From: Massilia sp. H-1
GTDB lineage: Bacteria > Pseudomonadota > Gammaproteobacteria > Burkholderiales > Burkholderiaceae_D
DNA: 64,000 bases
Assembly (NCBI GenBank): GCA_024703915.1
Contig: CP087969.1
Location: 1,984,001 to 2,048,000 of the forward strand
Direction: 5' to 3'
Below, in pieces: positions 47,674-56,455 of this stretch (position 1 is the stretch's first letter; each line of letters opens with the position of its first letter). The notes beneath the pieces are model-generated. The model did no database searches and was not told where the DNA came from. It saw nothing but the letters and a program-made list of their open reading frames with translations. The translations under genes and the position numbers were made by a program.

Positions 47674-48896
47674 TTACCGGGCGCGCGGCATCAGCACCCA
47701 GATTTGTCCGCGTTGCTTCATCCGGCCCGCGTTTTCCATCGCCTCGTAACCGAAGCCATAGTAGAAATCAGCGCGCACGGCGCCGCGAATGGCGCCGCCG
47801 GTGTCTTGCGCCATCATCAGGCGCTGCATCGGCACCTCGCTACCGGCTTGCGTGGTCGCCAGGAAGATCGGCGCGCCGAGCGGCAGGAACGCGGCGTCGA
47901 CCGCCACCGAACGTCCGCCCGTCAGCGGCACGCCGAGCGATCCTTTCGGCCCCACGCTCGGATCGGGCAGGCGCTCCTCGCGGAAGAAGACATAGCTCGG
48001 ATTGACGTTGAACAGTTCCTGGCGCCGCGCCGGATTGGCCGCGATCCACGCCTTGATGCCCTGCGCGGTAGCCTGCTCCCTGGTCAGTTCGCCCTGGTCG
48101 ATCAGCCAGCGGCCGATCGCCTTGTACGGGTGGCCGTTCTGGTCGGCGTAGGCCACGCGCACGGTCTCGCCGGTGTCTGCCAGCTGAACCCGGCCCGAAC
48201 CCTGCACTTCGAGGAAGAACGCTTCGACCGGATCATCGACCCACAGCAGCTCCTTGCCGGGAATGTCGGCGGCGGCGATCTCAGCGCGGCTGCCGTAAGG
48301 GACCACTTTTTGCCCACCAGGCGGCCGCGCAGCCGCTTGCCCTTCAAATCAGGATAGACGCTGGCCAGGTCGATGGTCAGCAGATCGTCCGGCACCTTGT
48401 ACAAGGGCGTCTGGAAGGCGCCACCCTTTTTGCGGGCGCCGCGCAGCATCGCTTCGTAGTAGCCGGTGATGAGGCCAGCGTCAGTGCCGTCGGCCGCGCG
48501 GGATCTGGTTCGGCACGAACCAGGCTTCAAAGTAGCTGCGGATGGCCGCGCCGTCGGCGCCGCTCACCGCGCGCGCCGCGGTGCAGGCTTCTTTCCACTC
48601 GTCCTTGCGTACCAGGACGCTGCAGGAGGCGACAAACGCGGGCCAGGCCTGGCGCAAGTCGTCCTGATCCCAGCCCGGCAAGGCGCTGAAGGTCGACGGC
48701 GTCATCAGCGGCGCGGGCGGCGTGACTTCGGGCGGAACTTCCACCGGCGGCACCGGCATCACCGGCGGCGGCATGACGACCGGCGGCTTGGTCATGCCGC
48801 TGGCGGCGTGACGGGCGTCTCCACCGTGGTACAGGCGGCCAGCGCCAGCGCAACGAGTCCTGGCAAAAGAGGTAAACTGCGTCGTGTTGATGACAT
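47674..48896 (-). CDS. mltA: Membrane-bound lytic murein transglycosylase A
   Basis: This outer-membrane lipoprotein cleaves peptidoglycan. The N-terminus MSSTRRSLPLLPGLVALALAAC ends in a lipobox; a Pro/Val-rich linker of about 35 residues follows. The MltA domain shows 'LITGYYEAMLRGARKKGG', 'LLWVDDPVEAFFLEVQGSGR', and 'GHPYKAIGRWLIDQGEL'. The C-terminal 3D domain has 'MMAQDTGGAIRGAVRADFYYG' with the catalytic Asp. Length is about 405 residues. Slips near 48820, 48500 and 48310 break the frame. Confidence 0.92.
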
Positions 48897-48906
48897 AAGG
48901 ACCGAT

Positions 48907-49061
48907 ATGTGGATTTTGATGGTGGAAGCAGGCGTGGCATTCTTCCTGCTGGTATTTATCGTGTGGTGGACCATGTATCAGGGTAAGAAGCCGGAAGACC
49001 ATGGCCAGGCGACACCGCCTGCAATCGAGAAAAAGACCCGCCCGAGGCGCCCGGCAACTGA
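48907..49061 (+). CDS. Small single-helix membrane protein
   Basis: It is about 51 residues long. One helix near the N-terminus ('MVEAGVAFFLLVFIVWWTMY') is followed by a charged tail (QGKKPEDHG and on). The frame as written runs past the natural end; restoring one C in the CCC run near 49040 gives a TGA at 49059-49061. It diverges from mltA with 10 bases between starts and converges on apaG. Function is unknown. Confidence 0.55.
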
Positions 49062-49436
49062 TCAATGCAGCGTGCGTGGCAGCGACAGGACGAATTCCGG
49101 GATTTTCGCCTCGAACTGGTGCCCGTCTTCGGCCACGCAGAAGTATTCGCCGTACATCGAGCCTTGCGGCGTGGCCATCTGGGTTCCGCTCGTGTACTCG
49201 AACTGTTCGCCCGGCTGCAGCAGGGGCTGGTGGCCGACAACGCCGAGCCCCCGCACTTCCTGCACATGGTTGTTGGCGTCAGTGATGACCCAGTGACGTG
49301 AAATCAGCTGCGAGGCGACCGTGCCGGTGTTTTGAATCGTGATCGTATACGTAAACACGAACAGATTGCGCGGTGGGTCGGACTGGTCCGCCAGATACTG
49401 GGTTTTGACAGTGACGGTGAAGTCGTAAGCGGCCAT
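49062..49436 (-). CDS. apaG: ApaG domain protein
   Basis: This frame of 124 residues is intact. ApaG features are 'QYLADQSDPPRNLFVFTYTI', 'QLISRHWVITDANNHVQEVRG', 'GVVGHQPLLQPGEQFEYTSG' and 'MYGEYFCVAEDG'. The fold is fibronectin-like, and mutants in enterobacteria affect cobalt and magnesium efflux. It sits beside rpe, its usual neighbour in beta-proteobacteria. Confidence 0.93.
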   Translation of the reverse strand: MAAYDFTVTVKTQYLADQSDPPRNLFVFTYTITIQNTGTVASQLISRHWVITDANNHVQEVRGLGVVGHQPLLQPGEQFEYTSGTQMATPQGSMYGEYFCVAEDGHQFEAKIPEFVLSLPRTLH

Positions 49437-49558
49437 CGGATTCCTCTGCTGTGATCTATCGACGCATGATACCTTGCATGGGAAAATCCGGCACACCTGA
49501 ATGCCGGGCCAGCCGAAGGCGTAAAATAACGCATCTTTATTGAAAGCAAGACTACGCC

Positions 49559-50229
49559 ATGACCACTTTCCGCATCGCTCCCAGCATTTTGTCCGCCGAT
49601 TTCGCCCGCCTTGGCGAGGAAGTCCGCAATGTCGTCACCATGGCGCCGACATCATTCACTTCGACGTGATGGACAACCATTACGTACCGAACCTGACCAT
49701 CGGCCCACTGGTGTGCGAAGCAATCCGCCCGCACGTGCAGGTGCCGATCGATGTGCATCTGATGGTCAAGCCGGTCGACCGCATCATTCCGGATTTTGCC
49801 AAAGCTAAGCGCCAATATCATCACCTTCCACCCGGAAGCGTCGGAACATATCGACCGTTCGCTGCAGCTGATCCACGATAACGGTTGCAAGGCTAAGCCT
49901 GGTATTCAATCCCGGCACGCCGCTGCACTTCCTCGATCACGTAATGGACAAGATCGACATGATTCTGATTATGTCGGTGAACCCGGGCTTTGGCGGTCAG
50001 TCCTTCATTCCGGAAGCGCTCAAGAAGATCGCTCTCGCGCCGCATGATCGACGAATCGGGCCGCGACATCATGCTCGAAGTCGATGGCGGCATTAAGATT
50101 GAAAACATCGCCGCGGCTGCAGCGGCAGGCGCCGATACCTTCGTCGCTCGCTCGGCCATCTTCGGCAAACCGGACTACAAGGCAGTCATCGACGCCATGC
50201 GCGTTGAACTGGCCAAGACCGGCAAATAA
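49559..50229 (+). CDS. rpe: Ribulose-phosphate 3-epimerase
   Basis: It interconverts ribulose-5-P and xylulose-5-P. Motifs are '[16 protein letters not shown]' at the start, '[17 protein letters not shown]' with metal ligands and the catalytic Asp, '[16 protein letters not shown]', '[19 protein letters not shown]', and '[12 protein letters not shown]' with the second catalytic Asp. Length is about 225 residues. Scars near 49630, 49806 and 49890 and a GC-dinucleotide slip near 50040 break the frame. Four breaks in a housekeeping enzyme is strong evidence that the scars are not real mutations. Confidence 0.95.
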
Positions 50230-50232
50230 AAA

Positions 50233-50265
50233 AACCGTGAAAGCTGATAATCAGCTTTCACGGTT
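50233..50265. terminator. Bidirectional terminator between rpe and DUF4148
   Basis: A 15-base stem, AACCGTGAAAGCTGA with its complement, encloses a TAA loop, with A-runs on the left. It separates convergent genes. Confidence 0.9.
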
Positions 50266-50298
50266 CCATGTACTGCAGGGTATCGCCAGCGCGCTGGC

Positions 50299-50589
50299 TT
50301 AGCCCTTAAGGAAATCCAACTGAATCTGGAACGTCGAGCGGTCGTTTTTGACCGCGTCGATGGCTTGCGCGCGGGTGATGGCGCGGGTCTGGGTGTCAAA
50401 CTTGTTCACTTGCAGCGAAGGCACGTTCAGGTTGCGTGCAGCGTAGCCGACCGGGGCCGGGGCGTTCACGGCAACACTGGTCACTGCGGCGCTGGTTACG
50501 GCAGCGCTGGCTGCTGGCACGTCGGAAGCGAAGGCGGAACCGGCGACAACAACAGCGGCGACGGCGATAAACAATTTCGATGCGTTCAT
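50299..50589 (-). CDS. DUF4148 small exported protein, copy 1
   Basis: This frame of 96 residues is intact. The signal peptide (MNASKLFIAVAAVVVAGSAFA) is followed by an Ala/Val-rich stretch and the conserved tail 'TRAQAIDAVKNDRSTFQIQ'. DUF4148 proteins are abundant in beta-proteobacteria and of unknown function. The second copy at 50843 is nearly identical from 'APVGYAARNLNVPSLQVNKF' to the end, so the pair is a tandem duplication. Confidence 0.88.
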   Translation of the reverse strand: MNASKLFIAVAAVVVAGSAFASDVPAASAAVTSAAVTSVAVNAPAPVGYAARNLNVPSLQVNKFDTQTRAITRAQAIDAVKNDRSTFQIQLDFLKG

Positions 50590-50774
50590 GGTATTTCTCC
50601 TGTTTTAGCGTGGCGTCGCTGACTTCATGGCGGTGACAAGCGATATCGCTCATCCATGAAACGAAGTCTATACCCATCATCGTCAGCAATAAATACTGCA
50701 GTCAGCAATGTACTGTTGCGCATTTCAGGATAATCATCCCCTCCTCCCTTGTCACGCGCCCGTAAACAGACACA

Positions 50775-50803
50775 CCCTGAAAGTTGATCAACAACTTTCA
50801 GGG
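50775..50803. terminator. Terminator after DUF4148 copy 2
   Basis: A 12-base stem, CCCTGAAAGTTG with its complement, surrounds a five-base loop. It resembles the terminator after copy 1, as expected if the whole unit was duplicated. Confidence 0.8.
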
Positions 50804-50842
50804 TTTCAGAAACTAACGGGGCGCCGCGCGGGGCGCGTTCGA

Positions 50843-51120
50843 TCAGCCTTTCAGGAAATCGAGCTGGACCTGGAAGGTCGAACGGTCATTCTTGACTGCG
50901 TCGATGGCCTGGGCGCGGGTCACGGCACGGGTTTGCGTGTCGAACTTGTTGACCTGCAGCGAAGGCACATTCAGGTTACGGGCTGCGTAGCCGACTGGGG
51001 CTGGCGCGATGACGGCCACGCTGGTCACTGCGGCGCTGGCGGCCTAAGCACGTCGGAAGCAAAAGCGGAACCGGCGAAAACAACAGCGGCGATGGCGATA
51101 AACGATTTCGATGCATTCAT
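50843..51120 (-). CDS. DUF4148 small exported protein, copy 2
   Basis: It starts MNASKSFIAIAAVVFAGSAF and ends STFQVQLDFLKG, about 91 residues. A scar near 51044 hides the Pro-Ala of 'SDVPAASAAV' and breaks the frame. The ribosome-site region before the start (ATGGTATTTCTCCTG on the plus strand) matches copy 1. It lacks a short repeated Ala-Val-Thr-Ser segment present in copy 1. Confidence 0.85.
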
Positions 51121-51272
51121 GGTATTTCTCCTGGTCTAAGCGTTGCGTCGCTTTCGCTGCGGCGGTGATCAGCGATATCGCCAATCCATGAAACGAAGCT
51201 TATACCCATCCATACCAGCAATAAAGACGACAAATCGCAATTCGTTATTGCTGAAAACGCGACAATACCGTT

Positions 51273-53237
51273 TTACAGTGCTTGCAGCTCCACCATAAAT
51301 TCGCAACCGCTGGCCGCGCGCAGCTCGATCCTGAACCCCGTGCTGTACTCACCCGACAAGGCGTGCATGTCGACCACTTTCACTGCAGGCGCAGCCTAGC
51401 AGGGTCGGCTTGATGCGCAGCTTGCCCGCCAAAATGCTGCCGTCCGTTTCCAGCGTCGGCCGGACCGGCACATGCAACTGCCACACCGGCTGCACGCCTT
51501 GCGCCACGCTGCACTGGTCGCGCACCTGGAGTTTATGCAGCGCGCTGATACGTGAGGGTGCGGGTCCAGGCCGACACCTGCTGCGCGTGGCTGGAATAGG
51601 CGGAAGACAGATTCGCCGTCACCTGCAGCGTGCCCGCGCTGTCGCTGACAGTCTTGGCCAGCACCGTATTGTTTTGGCCGATCACGCTGCCGTTTGCTTC
51701 GAAGCGCACGATGTTCTGCAGGTCGACGTCCTGATTGATCCCGCTGTGCGAATAGATGTTCGACGTGACCGCCAGCCAGCCATTCTTGTAGAAGCTGAAC
51801 GAGCCCTGATCCTGGTGCGCGTGCGACTGGTCGTACACGCCTGCGACCAGCGACAGCCAGCTGGCGCCGGTGGACCAGTCGCTGCGTGCGAACAGCGCGC
51901 CAACACCGCTGGCGTCGTACATCAATGCCGTTGGCGCCAGTTCGCTTGCACTGCGGGCCAGCAAATCGTAGCGGAAGTTGAAGTTGTAGCGCATGCGTCC
52001 CACCACCGAACCGTCGCCACCGTCGGTCACCTTGATGCGGTTCAGCCACCACGTTCCGCGTTTGGCCGAATCCGAATCCGGCTTGAGCGACACCGCTTCT
52101 TCGACCAGCTTGCGCTGATAGTCGAACATCAGCGGCATGGACATGCGCGCCTGGTCGCCAATGGCCGCGTAGTAGTCGAGCGTGGGGACGGTCGCGTGGA
52201 TCCAGTAATCGATGGTGTCCCTGGCGTGGGGCGTCAGTGCCGCCAGGTCTTCGCCGGTCGAGCTTTTCCAGTAGCGGTAGTTCTCGAACAAGCTGCCCAT
52301 GGCGGTGCCATAGCCGGTTCCTTCGCGCGAACCGCCGCCTGTCAGCTGGCTGAAGAACGGCACCATCTGCGTGAATTTTTTCTGCTGCAGGAAGGTGATC
52401 CACGTAGGATTTTGCGTCGCCAGCGTCCACAGCGAGGTGGCCTTCATGAAGCTGTAGTAGTAGTTATTGCCCGGGTCGTTGATCGACCAGCCGCTCCACG
52501 GACGACTGACGCTGCCCCAGCGCGCGGAATCCGGGTTCCACACGTTGAACAGGGTCTGGTTGGCATAGGTTTCCCATTCCGTGCGTTGGGCTAGCTGTGA
52601 GCCTGGAATAGCCATAGTCGTAGCTCAGGGCGACCTGTTCGAGCAAAGGTCCCACGTCCAGGTAGGAGTCGCCTGCGATGTCCGGCTGGGTGCTTAAGCA
52701 TTGATTTTGCGGTTTTCCGAGGCGATGAACAAGCTTAGCCATGCGCAGCGCCTGATCGATGTATTTGACCTCGCCGGTCAGCCGGTACATGAGCACCGAA
52801 TCGACCGCTGAATAGCCGTAGTGGCCCGAGTTCAGTGCGGTGACCAGCTGCTCGTAGCTTGCCGTGGAAGGCAGAGCAGCGGTCACGCTGACCACGTCGT
52901 CCACCTGCGCCTTGAGCCTGGTGTAGGCGTCGGCGCTGCGGTTCGGCGAATTGAAATCGTTCAGCGAAATGAACGGACGCGTCGTTGGCAAGTTGTAGGT
53001 GTAGCCGGGGTACTGGACTTCGGGCGTTGGTGTTGGTGTCGGCGTTGGTGTCGGCGTTGGCGTTGGCGTTGGCGTCGGCGTCGGCGTTGGGGTAGGAGTC
53101 GGCGTTGGCGTGGGAGTTGGTGTCGGAGTGGGCGTTGGGGTTGGTGTCGGCGTGCCTCCGCCACCACCGCAAGCGGTCAACGTAACGATAAGCGCCAACA
53201 GCGCGGAATGAGTAAGTTGTTTGGTCGTCAGGTTCAT
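51273..53237 (-). CDS. Lipoprotein with Pro-Thr repeat linker and heparinase/alginate-lyase-like domain
   Basis: The N-terminus (HSALLALIVTLTACGGGG) has a lipobox. A linker of about 22 Pro-Thr pairs holds the domain off the membrane. An alpha-barrel part follows ('LNDFNSPNRSADAYTRLKAQ', 'ALRMAGLFIASENRKINAG', 'VALSYDYGYSRLTAGQRTEW'), then a beta-rich part with 'VYDQSHAHQDQGSFSFYKNG' and 'VTSNIYSHSGINQDVDLQNI', the heparinase II/III pattern whose His residues act in elimination. Length is about 650 residues. Scars near 52734, 52694, 52586 and 51397 and a slip near 51537 break the frame. The polysaccharide substrate is unknown. Confidence 0.78.
53025..53156. repeat. Six-base minisatellite encoding Pro-Thr repeats
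   Basis: About 22 tandem copies of a GGCGTT/GGTGTC-type hexamer (plus strand) encode Thr-Pro on the minus strand. Third-position variation between units suggests protein-level selection rather than very recent expansion. Confidence 0.9.
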
Positions 53238-53529
53238 CAAAAGACTCTACAAAAATCAGGCGCGTGGCGAGGAAAGTACTCAGTCGAAGCAATTTCCAGA
53301 CCAGTCAAATTTGATGAGATTTATGACAATTTTTGCGCTTTAGACAACCGATCCGGCCTGTATTGACAGAAATCGGCCTGGTGTGACGTGAATTGTCAGA
53401 TGAAATCATTCCCGTAGACAGGTAGTTGACGCCACTCATCGTGGCGGTTTTCTTCGTCAATACAATGAAATCAATTGTGAAAAGCTTCCAAGACCGATTC
53501 AGTGGACTCTCTTACCGTCAGGAAATTAA
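53238..53529. other. Lower-GC intergenic region at the start of the export locus
   Basis: There is no convincing gene. Base composition falls here relative to the DNA on the left. A hairpin CGCCAC-tcatc-GTGGCG followed by GTTTTC at 53430-53450 looks like a plus-strand terminator with no gene before it. The promoter of the export operon should lie here, but I see no clear -35/-10 pair. Confidence 0.5.
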
Positions 53530-54854
53530 ATGGGTGACGAAAGCGACGACATCAAGCCGGACCTGCAGCCATTGTTCCGACCGGAAGTATTGCAAACCCA
53601 TAGCAGGCAATACTTAGGAGCAATACGTCTGACTCAACCGATCGCCGGTTGGCTACTAACGACGGTTGCAACTGCTTTTGGGGTGGCGCTCATTCTCTAT
53701 GCAGTTCTGGGAACAATAACTAAGAAGGTGCGCGTGACAGGAATTACGGTGCCCGTCGGAGGCAGCATCAGCATCGCTACTCGGACAGGTGGTTTATTGT
53801 CGAAGATTCTTGTCGAAGATGGAGATCGGGTTAGTCAAGGGCAAGCCCTCTTTGAAATCTCCACTGCACGCCAAGGGGAACTCGGCGAACTGACTGGTTT
53901 GGTCGCAACTCAGCTAACGAACCGTAGCGAAAATCTAAGCACTGAGCGCCGCCTTCGTCAGGCGCTTGCGATCGAAAAGGGCGACGCGTTAAAGCGAAGA
54001 ATCTTCAACATCTCATCCTCGATTGCGCAACTCAATGTCGAAATAGGCCTTGTAAAGAAGCGTGAGAATTTAGCGCGGGCCAGCGTGGCACGGTTTCAGA
54101 CACTCCAACGCGATGGATTTGTTTCTGGAGCGCAGACGCAACAAAAGCAAGAGGAGTTGATCGACATTGAAGCGCGGATTTCAAACATGCGCCAAGCCAA
54201 ACTTCAATTAATGGCAGATGCAGCGAGCGCACAAAGTGATCTCTCCGCATTGAGCACTAGCCATGCTGTCGAGTTGGCGCAACTCGACAGTACAAGCGCA
54301 AGTCTGCGACAGGAAATCACAGAAAATCAAGGTCGCAAATTAAACCTGATCGTAGCGAATGAGGCAGGAATTATCACCACACTCACGACCCGTTCTGGTC
54401 AAGAGGTGAGCCCCGGGCAAACGCTCACGACACTGACACCGGTGAAGAATTTTCGAAATTTCGAAGTCCTTCTTTTGCCCCAAGCAGAACTGCAGGATTC
54501 GTCAGCATTGGCCAGCAAGTGTTGATTCGTTATGAGGCCTTCCCTTACCAAAAATACGGTTTGTATCGAGGGGAAGTTGTTGAGGTAAGCGAAACGCCGT
54601 TCGCTCCGCATGAATTGCCAGGGCAAATTGCCAGCACCATCCTCAGCAACGCAAGACAGCATGTCGCCGGGTCAGGCACAGAAGGCATGTACCGGATAAG
54701 AGTCCGCCTTGTGGACCAATCAGTATCAGCGCACGACGGCGCTCGGCAACTTAAGTCAGGCATGACCTTGGAAGCAGACGTCGTTCAGGAAGAACGAAAA
54801 ATTTGGGAATGGGTACTCCAGCCAATGCTCACGATATCGTGGAGCCATACGTGA
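53530..54854 (+). CDS. HlyD-family membrane fusion protein of the peptide exporter
   Basis: It bridges the inner-membrane ABC exporter to an outer-membrane channel. One helix ('GWLLTTVATAFGVALILYAV', about residues 37-58) is followed by a lipoyl half ('GGLLSKILVEDGDRVSQGQA'), a long alpha-helical hairpin ('LARASVARFQTLQRDGFVSG'), the second half ('LTTRSGQEVSPGQTLTTL'), and a C-terminal block ('SIGQQVLIRYEAFPYQKYG') typical of fusion proteins paired with C39 transporters. Length is about 440 residues. One C missing from a C-run near 54482 breaks the frame. Lower GC than the flanks, and no scars. Confidence 0.88.
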
Positions 54855-54993
54855 CATTCCCTTTCAAGACTTCCAGTGAAACCCGATGCAATCGCCTCGC
54901 TTGTCCCTGAAGAACTGGCGAAGACCGGAAGTGCGCCAGAAGAGGATCCCATGCGCCTGTGTGCACGGATTACCAACTTTAAAAGGAAATAGC

Positions 54994-55332
54994 ATGCGTT
55001 CAATTACTCCAGAAGAAATGCTGGCAATTGCTGGCGGTGAGGGTGAGTCGACGGCAAATGCTGGCGGCGGAACCACGACGACCACGGTCACTAACGGCAC
55101 CACCACGACAACAACATCTTATGCAAATGGTACGTCTTTGATAGTTGTAACTCGCCCCGATGGACACGGAACCGCCATCTCAACCACCACAACGATCAAT
55201 CCATCAGGAAAAGGGGCGATCGGCGGAAAAGGGGGAACTGTCGAGATCGGAGCAAGTGGCGAAGGAAGTGGCGGCACTAGCAGTACACCGAAAATTGTGC
55301 ATTTCAGCGTTTTTGAATATGACCTCGTGTAA
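54994..55332 (+). CDS. Double-glycine precursor peptide, microcin-like, Thr/Gly-rich and Cys-free
   Basis: The 112-residue peptide starts after AAAAGGAAATAGC. Residues 1-15, MRSITPEEMLAIAGG, form a standard double-glycine leader (MRxIx-xE-M-x-x-I-x-GG), to be cut by a C39 peptidase. The 97-residue core has no Cys, with Thr runs of five, six and four, many Gly and Ser, and an aromatic/acidic end (HFSVFEYDLV). No modification enzyme is seen nearby, so an unmodified class II microcin or an exported adhesive or signalling peptide are the options. It sits between the HlyD gene and the TraB/GumN gene. Confidence 0.75.
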   Translation: MRSITPEEMLAIAGGEGESTANAGGGTTTTTVTNGTTTTTTSYANGTSLIVVTRPDGHGTAISTTTTINPSGKGAIGGKGGTVEIGASGEGSGGTSSTPKIVHFSVFEYDLV

Positions 55333-55423
55333 TCAGCGCTAGAAATCTCGCTTCGTCAGGGTGAACCATTGAAGCCCGGCGAAGTCCTTCAAATTTTGAA
55401 TAGTGAGAGGATTGGCAAACCCG

Positions 55424-56455
55424 ATGAATACACTCAAAGTTGCGATCTTTGCTTTGGCATGGCTCCTCGGACCGATTCAGTGTCGGGCATCCGAAATTGC
55501 GCGCCTGTTCGTCGCGCAGAAAGATGGGCATGTCGCTTTCTTCCTTCCGGTTGTGCACACACCGACAGCAGTCGAAAAGGACGCGTACTTGCAAAAAATC
55601 ATTGAACCGGTGTTTCGTCGTTCTACCACGCTGTACGATGAATCCGTCCCGATCGCTCACCTTTACCCGACAGCGATTCACCCGTGCCGCAGGCAATTGC
55701 GCCTACCCCTTGTCTCACAACGAAAACTTGACGCAATCTCAGATCCAATTGTGCGACACGATATTTTTACGTTCCCAGTGCCATCGATTCTAAAGGAAAC
55801 TGATTTCATCAAGGTGATGCTTGTCATTTTCGGCCCGGTTGTACCGGATCTCAAAAACCTACCGCCCAGTTTCGTCGTCACCGAATCCCAAGTCGCTACA
55901 GCGCTTGCCAGGAACTACCAGATTGATCATCAAAGCATAGAGTCAATGGACGACTGGAAGAGCGTGTATTGCAGTATGAGTTTGAAGGAAAAAGAGCGGA
56001 TGGTCGATGCGATGTTTTCCGATGCAAGCACCAATTTTAATGTGAGCGAGTATCAACGTTCGCAAGCTTACGTCCGAGCAATTGCGTGCATTGATGCTGC
56101 GCTTGCCAACGCAGATGCGTGCTATGACTCCTTAACAGGTCAGACTCAATTGGGAAATCCAGCTTGGCGATCCGGGGCTGGAAAAACCAAACTGCTGCTA
56201 TCCGGCCGTAACAAGATATGGGTAGCAAAGATAAAAGCGAACAGCAAAATCAAAGGCATCCCGTTTTATGCTTTTGGTGCCGCGCATTTTCTTCACAACG
56301 CCAACGAGCCAGGCCTCTTCACCCAATTGAAACGCGCAGGCTTTCGGTTCAAAAGAATCGAAAATTTGTCCGATATCCCGGATGCAGTCATGTCCCAAGT
56401 CCCGCTTTCCAAGTCTGCACCAGAGGCGTCAGTGGACCTGAGCGAGAATCGCTGA
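55424..56455 (+). CDS. Exported TraB/GumN-family protein within the peptide export operon
   Basis: The frame of 343 residues is intact. A signal peptide (IFALAWLLGPIQCRA) precedes a TraB/GumN-like domain: 'FFLPVVHTPTAVEKDAYLQK' near residue 37, 'LARNYQIDHQSIESMDDWKS', 'AIACIDAALANADACYDSLT', and the C-terminal 'YAFGAAHFLHNANEPGLFTQ' with 'LKRAGFRFKRIENL'. The family resembles Tiki metalloproteases; the paired His of 'VVHT' and 'AAHF' are the places to look for metal ligands. It overlaps the transporter start (TGATG), so it is translationally coupled. Immunity or peptide processing are both inference. Confidence 0.75.
   Translation: MNTLKVAIFALAWLLGPIQCRASEIARLFVAQKDGHVAFFLPVVHTPTAVEKDAYLQKIIEPVFRRSTTLYDESVPIAHLYPTAIHPCRRQLRLPLVSQRKLDAISDPIVRHDIFTFPVPSILKETDFIKVMLVIFGPVVPDLKNLPPSFVVTESQVATALARNYQIDHQSIESMDDWKSVYCSMSLKEKERMVDAMFSDASTNFNVSEYQRSQAYVRAIACIDAALANADACYDSLTGQTQLGNPAWRSGAGKTKLLLSGRNKIWVAKIKANSKIKGIPFYAFGAAHFLHNANEPGLFTQLKRAGFRFKRIENLSDIPDAVMSQVPLSKSAPEASVDLSENR

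Noticed and set aside
53025-53156. CRISPR-like repeat array
   Set aside because: The unit is six bases with no spacers and encodes Pro-Thr pairs in frame.
53430-53450. Hairpin with T-run as the end of an unseen plus-strand gene
   Set aside because: No plausible coding sequence precedes it on that strand; it may be a remnant from insertion of the block.
54874-54993. Small GTG-started frame between HlyD and the peptide gene as a second peptide
   Set aside because: No ribosome site, no leader motif, and it is simply in frame after the HlyD stop; it may be a former HlyD tail.
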